Source of the DNA: Clostridia bacterium
GTDB taxonomy: Bacteria; Bacillota_A; Clostridia; Christensenellales; Aristaeellaceae
Length of the DNA stretch: 12,416 nt
Assembly (NCBI GenBank): GCA_017481185.1
Contig: JAFUPO010000006.1
Span: 1-12,416 of the forward strand
Reading direction: 5' to 3'
Shown here piece after piece: positions 6,324 to 12,416 of this stretch (within the stretch, counting starts at the first letter, position 1; each line of letters starts with the position of its first letter). The notes under the pieces are model-generated. The model ran no database searches and was not told the DNA's origin. It saw nothing but the letters and a program-made list of their open reading frames with translations. The position numbers were made by a program, and so were the translations under genes.

Positions 6324-6456
6324 AAAGCCTCCCTCTGATGAGGGAGGTGGGTGAGCGTAGCGAACCCGGAGGGAGAGATATAAATTATTTTTCTCTCCCT
6401 CAGTCACCTCGGGATAACTCCCTTCAGTGCCAGCTCCCTCATCAGAGGGAGCCTTT
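6324..6456. repeat. 133-bp MITE-like nested palindromic repeat
   Basis: The outer arms (6324-6346 and 6434-6456, 23 bases each) are inverted repeats with one mismatch. Each arm is itself a hairpin: CCTCCCTC-TGAT-GAGGGAGG on the left and CTCCCTC-ATCA-GAGGGAG on the right. An inner pair, GAGGGAGAGA (6369-6378) with TCTCTCCCTC (6392-6401), closes over an AT-rich loop. The element contains no open frame. I recall similar CTCCCTCATCAGAGGGAG repeats between genes in gut Clostridia, but cannot verify that here. The right arm ends in CCTTTT and could terminate transcription from the XRE gene. No clear target-site duplication is seen. Confidence 0.75.
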
Positions 6457-6470
6457 TGCGCTATGAACAT

Positions 6471-6490
6471 GAGAACCCTCTTGAAAGGGA
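6471..6490. repeat. Degenerate copy of the 3740-3781 hairpin at the island's right edge
   Basis: GAGAACCCTCTTGAAAGGGA shares the 9-base direct repeat GAGAACCCT with 3742-3750, followed by a GAAAGGG segment like that in the other arm (3768-3774). It reads like the left-edge hairpin with its centre and last arm deleted. The match is short, so chance is possible. Confidence 0.35.
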
Positions 6491-6497
6491 TGGGGCC

Positions 6498-6526
6498 TTG
6501 CATTTAACGTTAAAATGGAGTACATT
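6498..6526 (+). promoter_or_regulatory. Weak candidate promoter for mnmG
   Basis: TTGCAT (6498-6503), a 17-base gap and TACATT (6521-6526) have sigma-A geometry but only three and four matches to consensus. TTTAACGTTAAA (6503-6514), a perfect 12-base palindrome, lies between the elements. It could be an operator or chance in AT-rich DNA. Nothing else in 6527-6560 looks like a promoter. Confidence 0.3.
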
Positions 6527-6575
6527 ATCTGCTGAAAACATAAGCGTTTCCATCCTTTAATTGAAGGAGTTTTGT

Positions 6576-8428
6576 ATGTTCGATATTATCGTGATCGGCG
6601 CAGGCCACGCGGGCTGCGAGGCGGCTCTGGCGGCGGCCCGCATGGGGCAGGAGACCTTGCTTTTGACCCTTAACATGGACGCTATTGCCCTCATGGCCTG
6701 CAACCCGGTCATCGGCGGCACGGCCAAGGGGCATTGGTTCGAGAGCTGGACGCCTTGGGCGGCGAAATGGGCCGGGCCATTGACGATACCTTTCTCCAGT
6801 CCCGTATGCTGAATCGCGGCAAGGGGCCTGCGGTGTATTCATTGCGCGCCCAGGCGGACAAGCAGGCCTACCAGAACCGTATGCGCAAGGCCCTTTTTAC
6901 CCAGGAGCGGCTCACCGTGCGCCAGGGAGAGGCAGCTCGCATCCTCACCGAAAAGGGCAAGGTCACAGGCATTGTGACCACCACTGGGGATGAAATTTTC
7001 TGCCGGGCCGTGGTGGTGGCTACCGGCGTGTATTTGAAGGGCCGGGTCATTATCGGCGAGGCCCAGTGGGAAGGCGGCCCCCAGGGCCTGCTGGCGGCCA
7101 CCCAGCTGAGCCAGAGCCTTATGGATCTGGGCTTCCCCCTGCGCCGGTTCAAGACCGGCACCCCTGCCCGGGTGGATGTGCGCTCCATCGACTTTGACGA
7201 AATGGAGATCCAGCCCGGCGACGAGCCGGTAACCCCCTTCTCCTTTATGACGGATAAGCCCCTGTACAACCAGGCGGCCTGCTACCTTACCTGGACCAAC
7301 GAGGAAACCCATAGGGTCATCCGCGACAATCTCCATCGCGCGCCCCTTTATCGGGGGGACATCAAGGGCACCGGCCCCCGGTACTGCCCCTCCATTGAGG
7401 ATAAAATCGTCCGCTTTGCGGATAAGGATCGGCATCAGGTGTTCCTGGAGCCGGAGGGCCTCAATAGCCACGAATGGTATGTGCAGGGTATGTCCTCCTC
7501 CATGCCGGAGGATGTGCAGTGGCAGATGTACCGCACCATTCCCGGCCTGCGCCGCTGCCAATTGACCCGGCTGGCCTATGCCATCGAGTACGACTGCATT
7601 GATTCCCGGCAGCTGCGCCCCACCCTGGAGAGCCTGGAGGTTTCCGGTCTTTACTTTGCGGGGCAGATCAACGGCACCTCCGGCTATGAGGAGGCTGCCG
7701 CTCAGGGATTGATCGCCGGGGCTAATGCCGCCCTGGCTTTAAAGGGGCAGGAACCGCTGATCCTCACCCGTGACATGGCCTACATGGGCGTGATGGTGGA
7801 TGATCTCACCACCAAGGGCACCGACGAGCCCTACCGCATGATGACCAGCCGGGCGGAGCATCGGCTCTTCCTCAGGCAGGATAACGCTGATCTCAGATTG
7901 ACCCCCCTGGGCCATCGCATGGGCCTGGCCAGTGACGAGCGGCTTCATCGCTGTGAACAAAAGCGTGAACAAACCGCCGAATTGGAGGCGCTTTTGCGGG
8001 AGCGCAACCTGCCGGATGGGCCTGAGCGCAACACTATGCTAAAAGCCTTGAACGAGACTTGCCCCCAGGGAGGCGTCAGCGCAGCGGAGCTTTTGCGCCG
8101 GCCCCAGATCACCTTGGAGCATTTGAAGGGCCTGGCGCCTGAAATCGACCAGTATCCCGCCCAGGTGCAGGAGCAGGCCCAGATCAGCCTGAAGTATGAG
8201 GGCTATCTGAAAAAGCAGCAGGCCCAGATCCAGGCGGCCCGAGCCATGGAAAACTGGCTTTTGCCTGAGGAAACAGATTACCAGGCCATCGATGGCCTGC
8301 GCCTGGAAGCCCGGCAGAAATTGCAAAAGCAGCGGCCCCGGTCTCTGGGCCAGGCGGGCCGCATCCCCGGGGTCTCCCCGGCGGATATTGCGGTGCTGAT
8401 GGTGTATCTCAAAGCTCACAACGGTTAA
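6576..8428 (+). pseudogene. mnmG: tRNA U34 carboxymethylaminomethyl-modifying enzyme MnmG, frame broken by one missing base
   Basis: MnmG (GidA) is the FAD-binding partner of MnmE and modifies uridine 34 of several tRNAs. The ATG at 6576 follows GAAGGAG (6563-6569). The first frame gives the dinucleotide-binding [21 protein letters not shown] and the conserved MACNPVIGG with Cys42, up to AKGH, then goes out of frame. From 6734 the next frame continues with [13 protein letters not shown] to the stop at 8428. Restoring one T to the TT at 6734-6735 gives AKGHLVREL and about 617 residues, normal for the family. Later motifs are intact: [11 protein letters not shown] (about 267-277, second conserved Cys), [15 protein letters not shown] (about 364-378) and the C-terminal [17 protein letters not shown]. 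No slippery heptamer is evident. A single-base sequence error is the simplest explanation; a recent true frameshift is possible. Confidence 0.93.
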
Positions 8429-8441
8429 GAGGTCATTGAAA

Positions 8442-9365
8442 ATGAAACGCAAAACCGCCTTTATGCTGGTCATTGTCGGGGTAATCACCATGTCCTTTTC
8501 CGGGCCTCTGGTGAAGGCCGCCCTGATGAATGGGGCCTCCCCTGCCTCGGTGGCCATGACCCGGATGCTGCTGGGTGCCCTTTTGACCTTCCCCATGGCA
8601 TTGAAAAAGGACGCCGCAGGCCTTCGGCCCATGGCCGCCATGCTTCATCTGAAAAAGAGCCACCTGATCGCCCTTGTGGGCGGCGCGGTGTGCCTGGCAG
8701 GCCATTACTATACCTGGATGACCAGCCTCAATGCCACCTCCACCTTTGCCTCTGTGGCCCTGGTGTGCACTCAGCCCCTGTTTGTGGCAGCCCTGTCGGG
8801 GCTCCTGCTCCATGAGCCCATGGCCAAGGCCTCTCGGCCTGGGGCGCTGGTGGCCCTGGTGGGCGCGGTGCTTATCGGGGTAAGCAGCCTTTCCACCGGC
8901 GGCGAAAAGAGCCTGGGGGGCGACCTGTTGGCGCTTCTGGGCGCGGCGCTGATGGCCGGGCACTGGCTCATTGCCAGGTATCTGCGCCGCAGCCTCCCCG
9001 CCATGGGCTATACCTGCGTGGTGTATGCCTTAACGGCCCTGGCGCTTTTTCTCTGCCTGCCCCTGCTGGGGGGCTATGCGATGCCCCTTTCCGCCCTGCC
9101 CTATGTGGTGGCGCTGGTGCTTACCTCCACGCTCCTGGGCCATACCCTCATGACCGTGGCCCTGGGCGCGGTCTCTGCGGACGTGGTATCCTTCGCTCTA
9201 TTGGGCGAGCCGGTGGGCACCATGGTGTGGGCCATTCTCTTTTTTCATGAAATTCCCTCGCCCCTCTTGGTTTTGGGTGGCGCGGTGGTGCTTATCGGTC
9301 TGGTGATGTACCTAAGAGGCGGTATAGAACATTCCGCTCAAGGCCAAGTCGCTTCACAAGGCTGA
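8442..9365 (+). CDS. EamA/DMT-superfamily transporter
   Basis: This is a 307-residue inner-membrane protein of the drug/metabolite transporter superfamily with two EamA repeats (about 8-145 and 160-290). The sequence supports about ten hydrophobic helices. The end of repeat 2 carries the common pattern GEPVGTMVWAILFFHE (255-270) followed by a glycine-rich last helix; the matching place in repeat 1 is QPLFVAALSGLLLHEP (111-126). The ATG at 8442 is preferred over a TTG two codons earlier because AAGAGGT (8427-8433) is correctly spaced. It starts 13 bases after the mnmG stop and is probably read through from it. The substrate cannot be told from sequence: members export amino acids, nucleosides, cofactors or drugs. 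The last 15 residues are polar, and their codons contain the -35 of the trkA promoter. Confidence 0.9.
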   Translation: MKRKTAFMLVIVGVITMSFSGPLVKAALMNGASPASVAMTRMLLGALLTFPMALKKDAAGLRPMAAMLHLKKSHLIALVGGAVCLAGHYYTWMTSLNATSTFASVALVCTQPLFVAALSGLLLHEPMAKASRPGALVALVGAVLIGVSSLSTGGEKSLGGDLLALLGAALMAGHWLIARYLRRSLPAMGYTCVVYALTALALFLCLPLLGGYAMPLSALPYVVALVLTSTLLGHTLMTVALGAVSADVVSFALLGEPVGTMVWAILFFHEIPSPLLVLGGAVVLIGLVMYLRGGIEHSAQGQVASQG

Positions 9366-9381
9366 CGAATAATGGTATAAT
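9353..9381 (+). promoter_or_regulatory. Strong sigma-A promoter for trkA-trkH
   Basis: The -35 TTCACA (9353-9358, five of six) and -10 TATAAT (9376-9381, perfect) are exactly 17 bases apart, and TGG before the -10 makes it an extended -10. Transcription should start near 9388. The -35 lies inside the last codons of the upstream transporter gene and the -10 just after its stop. Confidence 0.85.
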
Positions 9382-9424
9382 GAGTACATATTTATCCTTT
9401 CCTGTTCTATGGAGGAAGTGAATT

Positions 9425-10789
9425 ATGCGTATTCTGGTAGTGGGTGACGGCAAGGTAGGCCACACCCTGGCGGAACACCTGGCCCGGGAGGACCATGACG
9501 TGGTCATTGTGGACCGGGCGGAGGAGGTGCTGGCGCACAGCGAGGATACCTTGGATGTGTTATGCGTTCGGGGCAGCGGCGCCAACGCCCAGACCCTTAT
9601 AGAGGCCGGGGTGGACAAGGCGGATATTATTATCGCCGCCACCGCCAGCGATGAAACCAATATGCTTTGCTGCCTGATGGGCAAGCGCCTGGGGGCCAAG
9701 TATGCTGTAGCCCGCATCCGAGACCCTGAATATAACCAGAGCCTGAACCTTTTGCAGCGGGAGCTGGGCATTGACCGGGCCATCAACCCTGAAAAGGCCA
9801 CGGCCCAGGAAATCAGCCGCCTTTTGCGCTTTCCCTTTGCCAGCACCATTGAATCCTTTGCTAAGGGCCGGGTGGAGATGGTGGAGTTCCGCGCTCAGGA
9901 GAAGGACTGCATGGTGGGCTGCGCCATGAAGGATCTGAGCCGCCTGAATAAGGGGATCCCTCAGGTGCTGTACTGCGCCATCGAGCGGGCGGGGGAGGTT
10001 ATCATCCCCAATGGCGAAACTGTGATTCAGCCAGGGGATCGGGTTCATGTAGCGGCAGACCCGGTAACCATCACCAGCTATTTCCGCTACCTGGGTAAGA
10101 GCTCCTACAGGGTTAAAAATGTGATGCTCCTGGGCGGCGGCCGCATCAGCTATTATCTGGCCAAGATCATCGTGCCCATGGGGATCAAGGTTTCTCTGGT
10201 AGAATTGAATAAAGAAAAGGCCGCCAGCCTCTCAGAGCTTTTGCCCCAGGTGAATGTGATTTGGGGCGACGGCACCGACCAGGAGCTCTTAGAGCAGGAG
10301 GGCCTTGGGGAGATGGACGCCTTTGTAACCCTCTGCGACCGGGATGAGGAAAACCTCATGACCGGCCTCTACGCCGTGACCCAGGGGGTGCCCAAGGTGA
10401 TTGTGAAAAACAACCGAGCGCCCTATATGGATATTATCGCGTCCATGGGCCTGGATTCCATGGTCAGCCCCAAGGCCATTACCTGCGCCAATATCCTGCG
10501 CTACGTTCGGGCGCTGGCCAACAGCCAGGGCAGCGCGGTGGAAAAGCTCTACCGCTTGATGGACGGCAAGGCCGAGGCCCTGGAGTTTATCGCCAAGGAG
10601 GGGGATTCATACATCGGGATCCCGCTAAAGGATCTAACGGTGCGCAAAAATACCCTGGTGGCAGTTATCGTTCGCCGGGGCCAGGTGATCGTGCCCTTCG
10701 GCAACGACCACATCGAGGGGGGCGACTCGGTTATTATCGTGGCCAAGGAAAGCGGTCTGAGTGATTTGAACGAGGTGATCCGGCATTGA
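9425..10789 (+). CDS. trkA: Trk potassium-uptake regulatory subunit TrkA, two RCK units
   Basis: TrkA is the cytoplasmic nucleotide-binding subunit that gates the TrkH channel. GGAGGAAG (9411-9418) precedes the ATG; length is 454 residues, typical for the two-unit form. Unit 1: Rossmann RCK_N (1-about 125) with GDGKVG (7-12), Asp30 ending strand 2 (VVIVDR) and INPEKATAQEI (120-130), then TrkA_C (about 140-220). Unit 2: RCK_N (231-about 365) with GGGRIS (237-242), Glu260 ending strand 2, GDGTD (281-285) and VSPKAITCANILRYVR (347-362), then TrkA_C (about 372-452). In unit 2 the last glycine of the GxGxxG loop is serine. The acidic strand-end residues point to NAD(H) or adenine nucleotide binding, without choosing between NADH and ATP. 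It overlaps trkH by four bases. Confidence 0.95.
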   Translation: MRILVVGDGKVGHTLAEHLAREDHDVVIVDRAEEVLAHSEDTLDVLCVRGSGANAQTLIEAGVDKADIIIAATASDETNMLCCLMGKRLGAKYAVARIRDPEYNQSLNLLQRELGIDRAINPEKATAQEISRLLRFPFASTIESFAKGRVEMVEFRAQEKDCMVGCAMKDLSRLNKGIPQVLYCAIERAGEVIIPNGETVIQPGDRVHVAADPVTITSYFRYLGKSSYRVKNVMLLGGGRISYYLAKIIVPMGIKVSLVELNKEKAASLSELLPQVNVIWGDGTDQELLEQEGLGEMDAFVTLCDRDEENLMTGLYAVTQGVPKVIVKNNRAPYMDIIASMGLDSMVSPKAITCANILRYVRALANSQGSAVEKLYRLMDGKAEALEFIAKEGDSYIGIPLKDLTVRKNTLVAVIVRRGQVIVPFGNDHIEGGDSVIIVAKESGLSDLNEVIRH

Positions 10790-12234
10790 ACAAGCGGCTC
10801 ATCCTCTATGTAATCGGCTCGCTGCTGTTGGTGGAGGCTGCCGCCATGCTTCCCAGCCTGGGCGTAGCCCTGTACTTTGGGGACGGGGATGCCCTGGCCT
10901 TTGTGCAGACCATGCTGCTCCTGGTAGCCATCGGCCTGCCCCTGCGGCTGTTGTCCAAGCCTCGCAAAAAGGACTTGGGGCCCCGGGAGGGGTTCATTGT
11001 GGTGGCAGCCATCTGGGTGCTGTTGAGCCTTTTCGGCTGCCTGCCCTTTATGCTCTCGGGCATGATCCCCCATTTTGCAGACGCATTTTTTGAAACCGTC
11101 TCCGGCTTTACCATCACCGGCGCCACCATTATGAGCCGGATGGAGATGCAGCCCCGGGGCGTGATGTTCTGGCGCAGCTTCACCCACTGGATCGGCGGCA
11201 TGGGCGTGCTGGTATTGACCCTGGCCCTCCTGCCCCAGATGACCGGGCGCACCGCTCACCTCATGAAGGCGGAAAGCCCGGGCCCCACCCTGTCAAAGCT
11301 GGTGCCCAAAATGGGCGACAGCGCCAAGATTCTCTACATTATTTATGGCGTAATCACCGCTGTGCAGGCAGTGGTGCTGATGCTGGCGGGCATGAACCTT
11401 TACGATGCCCTCATCCATGCCTTTGGCACGGTGGGCACTGGCGGTTTCAGCAACTACACGGCAAGCATCAGCCATTTTGAATCCCCTCTCATTGAGTGGA
11501 TCATCACCTTCTTCATGCTCCTTTGCGGCGTGAACTTTGCCCTGTTTTATCGGGCGGCTATTGGCGACTGGCGAGGCGCTTTGAAAAATGAGGAGATGCG
11601 CTGGTTCTTAGGTATTGTGGGAGCATTTATCCTGGGTATTACGCTGATGATCCTTCCCCAATACGGCGATCTTTTCACAGCCCTTCGCCACAGCGCCTTT
11701 CAAGTGGCCAGCGTTGTCTCCACCACCGGGTATATGACCCAGGATTTCAACCTCTGGTTTCAGGCGGCCAAGATGCTGCTGGTTCTTTTGATGTTCATGG
11801 GCGGCTGCGCAGGCTCCACAGCCGGCGGCTTGAAGGTTATCCGGGTGAGCCTGCTGCTAAAAATGGTCAAGCGGGAAGTGCGCCGCACCTTTCAGCCCCG
11901 CAAAATGCAGGTGGTGCGCTTTGAGGGCAAGGGCGTGGATGAGCAGATGCTTTCAGGCATTACCATGTTTTTCTGCACCTACATCCTCATGCTGCTGGCG
12001 GGCACTTTCGTCGTATCCCTGGAAAACACCTACGGCTTTACTGAAAACTTTACAGCGGCCCTGACCTGTATCAGCAACGTTGGCCCCGGTCTGGGCGCAG
12101 TGGGCCCGGCCAGCAACTTTGCAGGCTACGGCCCCCTGAGCAAGTTCGTTTTGTCCTTTCTGATGCTGGCCGGCCGTTTGGAGATCTTCCCCATGCTGAT
12201 TCTGTTCCACCCAGCCATTTGGAAAAGGAAATAA
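10786..12234 (+). CDS. trkH: Trk potassium-uptake channel subunit TrkH
   Basis: This is the membrane pore subunit of the Trk system, importing K+ (possibly with Na+) and gated by TrkA. The start is TTG at 10786, which overlaps the trkA stop (TTGA). GAGGTGAT (10772-10779) lies six bases upstream, and no better start is near. Length is 482 residues, normal for TrkH/KtrB. Four pore loops with the selectivity-filter glycine are visible: VSGFTITG (105-112), TVGTGGFS (215-222), VSTTGYM (311-317) and SNVGPGLG (430-437). Other family marks are WIGGMG (135-140), MGGCAGSTAGGLKVIR (338-353) and the C-terminal AGRLEIFP (462-469). Hydrophobic segments fit the four membrane-pore-membrane repeats plus extra N-terminal helices. 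The overlap with trkA suggests matched amounts of the two subunits. Confidence 0.95.
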   Translation: MNKRLILYVIGSLLLVEAAAMLPSLGVALYFGDGDALAFVQTMLLLVAIGLPLRLLSKPRKKDLGPREGFIVVAAIWVLLSLFGCLPFMLSGMIPHFADAFFETVSGFTITGATIMSRMEMQPRGVMFWRSFTHWIGGMGVLVLTLALLPQMTGRTAHLMKAESPGPTLSKLVPKMGDSAKILYIIYGVITAVQAVVLMLAGMNLYDALIHAFGTVGTGGFSNYTASISHFESPLIEWIITFFMLLCGVNFALFYRAAIGDWRGALKNEEMRWFLGIVGAFILGITLMILPQYGDLFTALRHSAFQVASVVSTTGYMTQDFNLWFQAAKMLLVLLMFMGGCAGSTAGGLKVIRVSLLLKMVKREVRRTFQPRKMQVVRFEGKGVDEQMLSGITMFFCTYILMLLAGTFVVSLENTYGFTENFTAALTCISNVGPGLGAVGPASNFAGYGPLSKFVLSFLMLAGRLEIFPMLILFHPAIWKRK

Positions 12235-12248
12235 AAGCATCGCTTTAG

Positions 12249-12274
12249 CGGACACCCCTTTGAGGGGGTGTCCG
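12249..12274 (+). terminator. Hairpin just after trkH
   Basis: CGGACACCCC (12249-12258) pairs perfectly with GGGGTGTCCG (12265-12274) around a six-base loop, 15 bases after the trkH stop. The following TTCAGACTG is not a true T-run, so by itself this is a weak terminator. It may instead stabilise the mRNA end. Confidence 0.55.
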
Positions 12275-12315
12275 TTCAGACTGTCGATAAAGTAACGGAA
12301 AAATACCAGGGATGC

Positions 12316-12343
12316 AATGAAGGGGCGTTGCCCCTTCATTTTT
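12316..12343 (+). terminator. Intrinsic terminator of the trkA-trkH operon
   Basis: AATGAAGGGGC (12316-12326) pairs perfectly with its complement (12330-12340) around a GTT loop, and five T run through the end (12339-12343). This is a textbook intrinsic terminator on the plus strand. The A residues at the stem's left base give it a shorter T-run in the opposite direction. Confidence 0.85.
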
Positions 12344-12352
12344 AAATCGTAT

Positions 12353-12371
12353 CGACCGGCTTTGCCGGTCG
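12353..12371. repeat. Short GC-rich hairpin
   Basis: CGACCGGC (12353-12360) and GCCGGTCG (12364-12371) are perfect 8-bp arms around TTT. No T-run follows on either side, so it is not an obvious terminator. It is the third hairpin in about 120 bases. Confidence 0.55.
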
Positions 12372-12379
12372 GGCGGGGC

Positions 12380-12416
12380 GTTTAGCGTAATAAAATGAAA
12401 TTTTATGGAGCTAAAC
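12380..12416. repeat. Nested AT-rich palindrome cut by the window's right edge
   Basis: Outer arms GTTTAGC (12380-12386) and GCTAAAC (12410-12416) enclose inner arms ATAAAAT (12390-12396) and ATTTTAT (12400-12406) around the loop GAA. Two facing three-base bulges (GTA and GGA) separate the arms. Pairing reaches the last base of the window, so the full element may be larger. Its nature (repeat end, small RNA or attenuator) cannot be decided here. Confidence 0.6.

Noticed and set aside
3877..6575. Island as a prophage or integrative-element remnant
   Set aside because: No integrase, recombinase, structural phage gene, tRNA target or attachment repeat longer than nine bases is visible.
6839..7561. 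Minus-strand open frame of 240 residues inside mnmG
   Set aside because: The mnmG frame has all family motifs across this stretch; the antisense frame has low-complexity composition and no start signal.
10549..11259. Minus-strand open frame of 236 residues across the trkA/trkH junction
   Set aside because: It is His/Gln/Gly-rich shadow sequence crossing two certain genes, with no start signal.

Overview
The window looks like chromosome from a GC-rich member of the Clostridia (Firmicutes), probably gut-associated. This is inferred from AGGAGG-type ribosome-binding sites, sigma-A-type promoters, four-base gene overlaps, a biotin ligase without an N-terminal DNA-binding domain, and a TrkA/TrkH potassium system. 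No rRNA, tRNA, CRISPR array, integrase or transposase gene is visible, and no gene-free stretch exceeds about 260 bases.

Layout. (1) 1-547: the C-terminal three quarters of a YebC/PmpR-family protein, cut by the left edge and followed by a hairpin. (2) 622-3726: a tightly packed plus-strand operon of birA (biotin-protein ligase), acpS (holo-ACP synthase, frame broken by one base), nnr (bifunctional NAD(P)HX epimerase/dehydratase) and an unrecognised four-helix membrane protein. BirA and AcpS both attach prosthetic groups needed for fatty acid synthesis; Nnr repairs damaged NAD(P)H. (3) 3727-6575: an island that is visibly more AT-rich than its flanks. It holds a minus-strand gene pair, a 160-residue exported protein of unknown function followed by a 483-residue exported protein with four Big_2-like Ig domains. 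Divergent from the pair is a small XRE-family regulator. The divergent region carries two copies of a 17-bp operator-like palindrome placed around a near-consensus minus-strand promoter. Hairpin repeats and a 133-bp palindromic MITE-like element occur at the island's edges. (4) 6576-8428: mnmG (gidA), also broken by a single missing base. (5) 8442-9365: an EamA/DMT-family transporter. (6) 9425-12234: trkA and trkH, a potassium-uptake pair with its own strong promoter inside the end of the transporter gene. (7) 12235-12416: three hairpins, one a convincing terminator, and a nested palindrome cut by the right edge.

The most likely undescribed unit is the XRE / small exported protein / Ig-domain protein locus in the AT-rich island. 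Its regulatory architecture can be read from the sequence, but the function of the exported proteins cannot. The two frame breaks, in acpS and mnmG, both look like loss of one base from a short homopolymer run. They are as likely to be sequence errors as true mutations.
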